From Sipunculus nudus (Eukaryota > Annelida > Sipuncula > Golfingiida > Sipunculidae), in the NCBI GenBank assembly GCA_026874595.1, contig CM049322.1, positions 8,486,900-8,550,899 on the forward strand: DNA of 64,000 nt, given 5' to 3'. This document shows, in pieces, positions 61,855 through 64,000 of the stretch. Numbering within the stretch: position 1 is the stretch's first letter; every line of letters begins with the position of its first letter. The position numbers were made by a program, and so were the translations under genes. The notes below the pieces were generated by a model. The model saw nothing but the letters and a program-made list of their open reading frames with translations. It searched no databases and was not told the origin of the DNA.

Positions 61855-62246
61855 TTGAACCATATCCAGTCACACATTCAGCAGCTGCACATGGCTCCCT
61901 GGTGGAGACATGATTCTCAAGGGCCTGGGGTGTATCCTTAACCCTTACGAAGACAGGTTGGACAGATATGAATTAGTATGGTTTCTCTCCGGCTTGGCCA
62001 ATGGAACGGCTGCCATTGTTGACCACTTTCACGACTTTCAGTCGCAGTAGTTTTTGGGGCCAAAATCAGGTATACAGATCACAAAGGTCGATCTCCCCTT
62101 TTGCGCACTGGAAGCTCTACTGTCGTAATTTGTCCTCAATATGTACTCAGGAGCTTATCCAGTAAATTCACACAATAATATCCACTTGATTGCGGAGCTG
62201 ATATATAAAGCGACCGGTCAAAGCTGACCGGAACCGGAAGTCTCAA

Positions 62247-62258
62247 GACCTTTGACCT
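62247..62258. repeat. Right copy of 12-bp target-site duplication
   Basis: GACCTTTGACCT. Family 2 sequence resumes right after it (GACCCTAGAACC...GGTTCTTACTTTAGTGG), so removing the LINE and one copy restores a normal repeat unit. Confidence 0.7.
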
Positions 62259-62345
62259 CTTGACCCTAGAACCTATAAGGTTCTTACTTTAGTGGTTGGC
62301 CATACATAAGTCACGTTTGAAATCTATATGGCTATCAACACTGGA
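62259..62345 (+). repeat. Repeat family 2, continuation right of the LINE
   Basis: GGTTCTTACTTTAGTGGTTGGCCATACATAAG and the GTTTGAAATC landmark continue the unit interrupted at 57182. It then fuses directly into family 3 near 62345. Confidence 0.6.
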
Positions 62346-62920
62346 AATATCATAAGAGGTGTGTGATTTTCACCAAATATGGACACATTAAAGGTCAAGG
62401 CCACTCTCATGGAAAAGGTCATGACCCAAATGTAAAAAGACCTCATCCCATAACCCATCTCTCTACATGTGCATAATATGAAAGAAATCTGTCCAATAGT
62501 TTTTTACTTATAATACTTACAGTACTGTCAACTAGCAATTATGAGGGTATTAAAAGGCGTAAAAACAAAAAAAAAAGGATAATAGGTGGCGCCACCAGTT
62601 TCCGGTATATCACAAGGCTGTCCAAGATCTTCGGTCACCTTAATTTTTGGACCAGTCCATGGAAGCTTACTTGAGATATTTAAGAATTTGTGTTATTTTC
62701 AGCAAAAATGGACCTATTCAAGGTCAAGGTCGCTCTCCTAGCATAGGTCATGACCCCATTTTAAATAGGCTTCGTCCCCCTATCCTATATCTATACAAAT
62801 GTAAAGTTTGAAAAAGATCAGTGAAATAATTTTTGAGTTATCACGCTCACAAGGTTTTTCTGCGGCGGCGGCGGCGTGACAGTCGTGAAACCATAGTATC
62901 CCGACTTTGTCTGGAGATAC
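62346..62920 (+). repeat. Repeat family 3, truncated copy (right end)
   Basis: Contains AAGGTCAAGGCCACTCTCAT, GGTGGCGCCACCAGTTTCCGG and CCAAGATCTTCGGTCA, the GCGGCGGCGGCGGCG block, and the hairpin terminus GTATCCC...GGAGATAC, with one mismatch in the stem. The left end is missing. Confidence 0.6.
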
Positions 62921-63328
62921 AATAATTGAATAATTATCAATCATCGGTCGTTTATATATTTCAATCATAAGTTTCTACCACTTATAACTAGATGAGAAAA
63001 TGAACATTTTTCTGGTCAAACTTACTATTTGTGATAGTTCGATTAAAGCTTTGAGAATTTTATGTGAGGAGCTTTAGCTCTCATAGTCCTCAGTCTTGGA
63101 TATTTCAGTTTTAGACACTAAACAAAGATACCACTGTAAGACCTATGGATAAAATACACATAATTCGGGTAAAACACTGACAGGAGATCTCTATCTGTCT
63201 CACTTAGTACCAAAAAAATATTCTGAAAATGATGTTTAGAGACAGAATTTATGTATCAAAATATAATCATAACTGAAAAAGTTTGAAAAAGAATAATAAT
63301 TGATGTTATAATTTATCCACATTTTACA
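62921..63328. other. Stretch without a recognisable gene
   Basis: AT-rich spacer between the truncated family 3 repeat and the hAT element. Nothing identified. Confidence 0.45.
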
Positions 63329-63336
63329 TTTAATAT

Positions 63337-63981
63337 TAGTGGTGGGAGTCGGTTCCTTTTTCGCAATCGATCATCAGTTTGAGCAAACCGATCGATGATC
63401 GATTAATAATCGGTTCAGGCAAATATAAAGAAACAGGCAGTTATCTGTGAAAATTACTTTCTTAACCAAGCCCGAATGTCTTTGTAATTCAACCTTTTGC
63501 CTTTTAATATTTTCATATTATTAGTAAGATATGCTTGTAAAAGTTTCATTTATAATTAATTTATAATAATCAAGAATTAAACCACAATCCAGGACATCTA
63601 CTTGCTGCAGAGACCCGGAGAATTTATGAACCATGTTAACGCCATACCGCCCATATTGTGCAATAAACATCTCGTTACAAAACTCTCCGCTAATTCTGCA
63701 GCTCCCTGCCAGTTCATAGAGGCTTATTACGTCCCCCGTTCTCGCATCTACCGTGTCAAACTCAGTCACATACTGAAGTTATTTGGGAACAAAGACTCAT
63801 TATTTGAAGCGCAGAATGTTTTAAAAAATGATAAAATAATTTTAGCCTATATAATTGAAAGGCATTCTGTAAAAAAATCATGATTATGATGTAATCGATA
63901 GTTACCTTTGGTAATCGAGCGCTTGAAAGTGGCAGCAAACCGACTGACTTTCGATAAAACTCGATGATCGGCCCACCACTA
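63337..63981. mobile_element. hAT-type non-autonomous element (645 bp)
   Basis: Perfect 10-bp terminal inverted repeats TAGTGGTGGG / CCCACCACTA are flanked by an exact 8-bp duplication TTTAATAT (63329-63336 and 63982-63989). Subterminal regions at both ends are rich in CGAT motifs (AATCGATCATC, GATCGATGATCG; GTAATCGATAG, TCGATGATCGG). The 8-bp target duplication and terminal sequence fit the hAT superfamily. Too short for a transposase, so it depends on one in trans. Its GC-richer middle holds the exon-like segment listed next. Confidence 0.82.
63602..63772 (-). other. Exon-like 57-codon segment inside the hAT element
   Basis: 171 nt without a stop in one frame, between the acceptor AATAACTTCAG (adjacent to 63772) and the donor GTAGAT (63601-63596), phase 0 at both ends. 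Composition is protein-like (for example TEFDTVDARTGDVISLYELA, and EMFIAQYGRYGVNMVHKF) and GC-richer than the rest of the element. I do not recognise it. It may be a captured host exon or a relic of the parent element's own exon. Confidence 0.35.
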
Positions 63982-64000
63982 TTTAATATATCCATTTGAA

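Larger units (their letters stand above)
57183..62246 (-). mobile_element. Full-length but broken LINE (L1/Tx1-type non-LTR retrotransposon)
   Basis: A 5.06-kb element flanked by a 12-bp target duplication. On the minus strand it has a 5' leader, ORF1 (zinc-knuckle protein), ORF2 with AP-type endonuclease, reverse transcriptase and a C-terminal Cys/His motif, and a short AT-rich tail (ATAATAAAAATAC) instead of a long poly(A). Domain order, the CIQET and GDFN endonuclease motifs, SSPGLDGLT and YADD place it with endonuclease-bearing LINEs, most like the L1/Tx1 group; this comes from family knowledge and no search was run. At least seven frame breaks interrupt ORF2, so it cannot make an active product. 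A complete length with target duplication yet decayed frames indicates an old, originally full-length insertion. Confidence 0.88.

Overview
The window looks like AT-rich, repeat-dense animal genomic DNA. Coding sequence is split into small exons with GT/AG junctions, there are long stretches without genes, and one retrotransposon is of the non-LTR type. The repeat style (modular elements carrying GACGG runs, 'ACCTTGACCTTTGACC' arrays, hAT-like short elements) and a stand-alone CARD gene suggest a lophotrochozoan, most likely a bivalve mollusc. That placement is an inference and could not be checked here. Nothing bacterial was seen: no operons, tRNA, rRNA or CRISPR.

Left end (1-3.3 kb, minus strand): five small exons with matching phases assemble into a 181-residue protein with a complete six-helix CARD (death-fold) domain. 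This is the only host protein-coding gene I can support well. The gene may run past the left edge. From 3.3 to 12 kb there is no convincing gene: a modular repeat, a 35-bp minisatellite and a 57-nt exon-like segment on the same strand as the CARD gene, which has a 72-nt paralogue at 40.8 kb.

Centre (12.2-38 kb): a large tandem duplication with units of 6.2, 8.9 and 9.0 kb plus a partial fourth unit. Every complete unit carries a TATA-like promoter and a 5' exon without ATG, ending in a good splice donor on the minus strand, upstream of the CARD gene. The array may therefore be a repeated promoter/first-exon cassette, either for the CARD gene through a very long first intron or for an unknown non-coding transcript. 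The left parts of the outer units (A and D) resemble each other more than the inner units (B and C), so there has been more than one round of exchange. An older, shuffled copy of the same region lies at 40.7-43.1 kb.

Right part (43-64 kb): two arrays of a repeat carrying nuclear-receptor-type DR1 motifs; a purine tract; a 51-unit, 36-bp minisatellite with a 12-unit higher-order period; a 1.5-kb terminal-inverted-repeat element with internal tandem units; a roughly 2-kb low-repeat stretch; a full-length but broken LINE of the L1/Tx1 type inserted into one of the DR1 motifs with a 12-bp target duplication; and a 645-bp hAT-type non-autonomous element with an exact 8-bp target duplication, carrying an exon-like 57-codon segment.

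Most open reading frames here are 60-100 codons, as expected by chance in AT-rich DNA, and were left out.
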